Below, piece by piece: positions 62,339 to 64,000 of a DNA stretch of 64,000 nt; positions within the stretch are counted from its first letter, which is position 1; every line of letters begins with the position of its first letter. The stretch spans positions 2,108,001 to 2,172,000 of the forward strand of contig OZ001190.1 of the NCBI GenBank assembly GCA_963921355.3, written 5' to 3'. The position numbers and the translations under genes are program-made. This stretch comes from CAWUEZ02 sp963921355. Its GTDB lineage: Bacteria > Pseudomonadota > Alphaproteobacteria > Thalassobaculales > Thalassobaculaceae. Under the pieces are notes generated by a model. That model was not told the DNA's origin. It was given only the letters and a program-made list of their open reading frames with translations, and did no database searches.

Positions 62339-63676
62339 TCAGCACCTCCTCGATGCGCGCGGCGACGGTCTCGGGTGTCCAGTCCCGCAGCACCTCGAGG
62401 CTGCGGTACCAGGGCATGGTGGCGCCGCCGCAGCGCCAGGCCGGCCGGTCGTTGAGCAGCACCAGACAGCGGGTGCCGAGCGCGCCGGCGAGATGGGCGA
62501 CCGCGGTCGGCACCGCCACCACCAGATCGAGCTCGCGCACCAGGGCGGCGGTGCTGTCGTAGTCGAGCGCCCGGTCGGTGAGGTAGGGGAAGACATGCAC
62601 GCCCAGCGCTTCAGGGGTGCAGTCGGGCGCCAGGGTGTGCTCCAGGCTGACGAACTCGGCATCGACCGGGGCGAGTGCCGCCATCAGCGCCGTCAGATCG
62701 GCTTGCCGGTCGTGCGCGCCGGTTTGCGCGGTGCCGCCGGTCCAGGCCAGGCCCACCTTGCGCCGGCGCGGCATCGGCGCCAGCAGGCCGCGCGCCATCG
62801 CCCGGCGCCCGGAACAGGCCTTCAGATAGGCCGTACCGGGAAAGTCCTCCTGAGCCCTCCGATAGAACCCCGGAAGCTGGGCGATCGACACCCGGTTGAC
62901 CGGCCGATGCTCCGCCAGCCAGGCGGGTGCCGGGTCATAGCGCGTGCCATGGACCGACGCCGCCGGGAACGACCGCGAGAACAGGCCGACCTACCGCGGC
63001 ATGGTCTCGACGATCGGCCGGTCGATCTCGGCAAGCGCGTCCGGCAGGCAAGAGGCGAACATCACCTCGTCGCCGATGCCCTGCTCGCCATAGACCACGG
63101 TCGGGCCCGGCGCCCCGGGGTGCCAGGGCGGCAGATGGGTATGCCGTGCGACCCGGTCGCCCTGGCCGAGGCCGAGATCGTAGGCCGGCCAGGCCCTGAC
63201 CCAGTCCTGACGCATCAGATGCACGAAGGCCTTGTTGCGCTCGATCGCGCCAAGGTGTGCGGACTGCCACTGCGCGGCCGTCAGGGTCTCCTCCGGCCGG
63301 GTGAACCAATGCCAGGCGGCCTCGGTCTCGCCCAGCGCCAGGGACGCCAGGCCGGCGTTGTTCATGGCCGGCACATGGGCCGGGTTAGGGCGTGGGCCCG
63401 CTCGAACAGGGTCAGCGCATCGGCGTCTTCGCCCCACGCCGCCAGCACCCGGCCGAGGTCCGAGAGGGTCTCGGCGCACGGGTTGAGGCGGGCCGCGGCG
63501 GAGGCGAAGACATAGGCATGGCCGAGCCGTCCGGCGTCGAAATGCATCGAGCCCAGCCGACCGATGCTCTCCCAGTCGGTGACATCGGCGGCGATCGCCG
63601 CGTGGAAGCAGCGGGCCGACTCGTGCCCGTCACCGGCCGCGAAGGCGGCGAAACCAAGGTCCCTGAAATCTCTCAC
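62325..63676 (-). pseudogene. TPR plus GT9/GT41-like glycosyltransferase in the phage late block, with frameshift and in-frame TAG
   Basis: About 450 codons when repaired; GTG start at 63676 overlapping the upstream stop (GTGA). TPR-like helices: FAAGDGHESARCFHAAIAAD, DAGRLGHAYVFASAAARLNP. Then, after a one-base loss near 63390-63400, PNPAHVPAMNNAGLASLALG. The catalytic half begins VVYGEQGIGDEVMFASCLPD, the usual signature of these TPR transferases. A TAG at 62991-62993 follows IVETMPR, then VGLFSRSFPAASVHG and KVGLAWTGGTAQTGAHDRQA and LDLVVAVPTAVAHLAGALGT, the sugar-nucleotide site. Probable role: glycosylating virion or host surface. Both lesions would destroy it. Confidence 0.75.
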
Positions 63677-64000
63677 AGGATCTTCTTCCGCTGTCCGAGA
63701 CGGGCGGTGTTGACGCGCAGGTGACACCATTCGGGGTCGTCGAGCTTCTTCATCAGTCGCAAGCCGTCTTCCCGGTCGAAGACGTTCAGCCGGTCCTCGA
63801 CCAGCCATTTGTGGATCACCGCCGGCGGGATCCGGGCGACGTGCCACCAGTCCCCGCCCCGGCCCTTGGCCGCATCCGGGGCCTGGACCTCCTTGTTCAG
63901 ATCCAGCACCGCGCCGGTGTCCTTGTAGACGGTCTTGACCGCACTCTCCCCGGTCTCCGGGTCATGGGCGAACCACTCGGTCTTGACCGGATCATCGTCC
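63673..64000 (-). CDS. Phage late protein, C-terminal part (runs off the window)
   Basis: About 108 codons visible, open to the window edge: VKTEWFAHDPETGESAVKTV, then GGDWWHVARIPPAVIHKWLV, EDRLNVFDREDGLRLMKKLD and WCHLRVNTARLGQRKKIL. The WHVARIPxxVIxKW pattern is familiar from small podovirus proteins encoded between capsid/portal and tail genes. Function unknown. The start lies outside the window. Confidence 0.65.
   Translation of the reverse strand, partial: DDDPVKTEWFAHDPETGESAVKTVYKDTGAVLDLNKEVQAPDAAKGRGGDWWHVARIPPAVIHKWLVEDRLNVFDREDGLRLMKKLDDPEWCHLRVNTARLGQRKKIL

Overview
The window is GC-rich DNA from an alphaproteobacterial chromosome, plausibly a Rhodospirillales relative. The call rests on overall base composition and gene families: a polyamine-type ABC transporter beside a dimethylglycine-dehydrogenase-like enzyme, a seven-gene Mrp antiporter operon, an isoquinoline-oxidoreductase-type molybdoenzyme and urease. 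It carries two unrelated phage-derived blocks.

Layout. 1-9717 is host DNA: a polyamine-type ABC importer (minus), an FAD/GcvT-type demethylating dehydrogenase broken by one frameshift, a lytic transglycosylase and an N-formylglutamate amidohydrolase separated by REP-like palindromes, and tRNA-Val(GAC). 9718-21631 is an island. It starts with a plus-strand protein built from 12-residue solenoid repeats. It continues with a minus-strand replication module in T7 order: RNA polymerase, SSB (gp2.5), RusA resolvase (in place of gp3), helicase (gp4, without primase), DNA polymerase (gp5), exonuclease (gp6), then tiny membrane peptides and a strong terminator. No T7-type virion genes or integrase are present. 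The RNA polymerase gene is broken by a frameshift and by a 182-bp insert with direct repeats at its ends. Just after it lies a 139-bp tandem repeat whose terminator hairpins show compensatory base changes.

21632-22099 is an internal fragment of a phosphate acetyl/butyryltransferase gene, joined head-on to a sensor kinase lacking its catalytic half. 22831-50035 is host DNA: response regulator, MipA/OmpV porin-like protein, urease operon (ureG-F-E-BC-A and ureD, with beta and alpha subunits fused), a TauD dioxygenase, a sulfur-type group (DUF302, broken YeeE/YedE, Tat-exported MBL hydrolase), a double-PAS chemoreceptor, a sulfotransferase, a DUF533 protein, a LysR regulator divergent from a usp-mrpABCDEFG operon, another stress protein, and an AraC regulator divergent from a two-subunit molybdoenzyme.

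50595-64000 is a minus-strand late module of a different podovirus type: adaptor, fibres, glycine-rich adhesin, tail protein, injection proteins, and a probable holin and spanin-like lipoprotein. Three cargo genes for glycan or small-molecule modification sit inside it (TPR glycosyltransferase, TylF-like methyltransferase, sulfotransferase). The last two point the other way and share the same roughly 68-bp upstream leader.

A recurring feature is gene damage. At least eight genes, host and phage, carry one-base frameshifts. Five in-frame stops are each explained by one C-to-T (or G-to-A) change. This could be genome decay or systematic sequence error, and I cannot separate these from the sequence alone.
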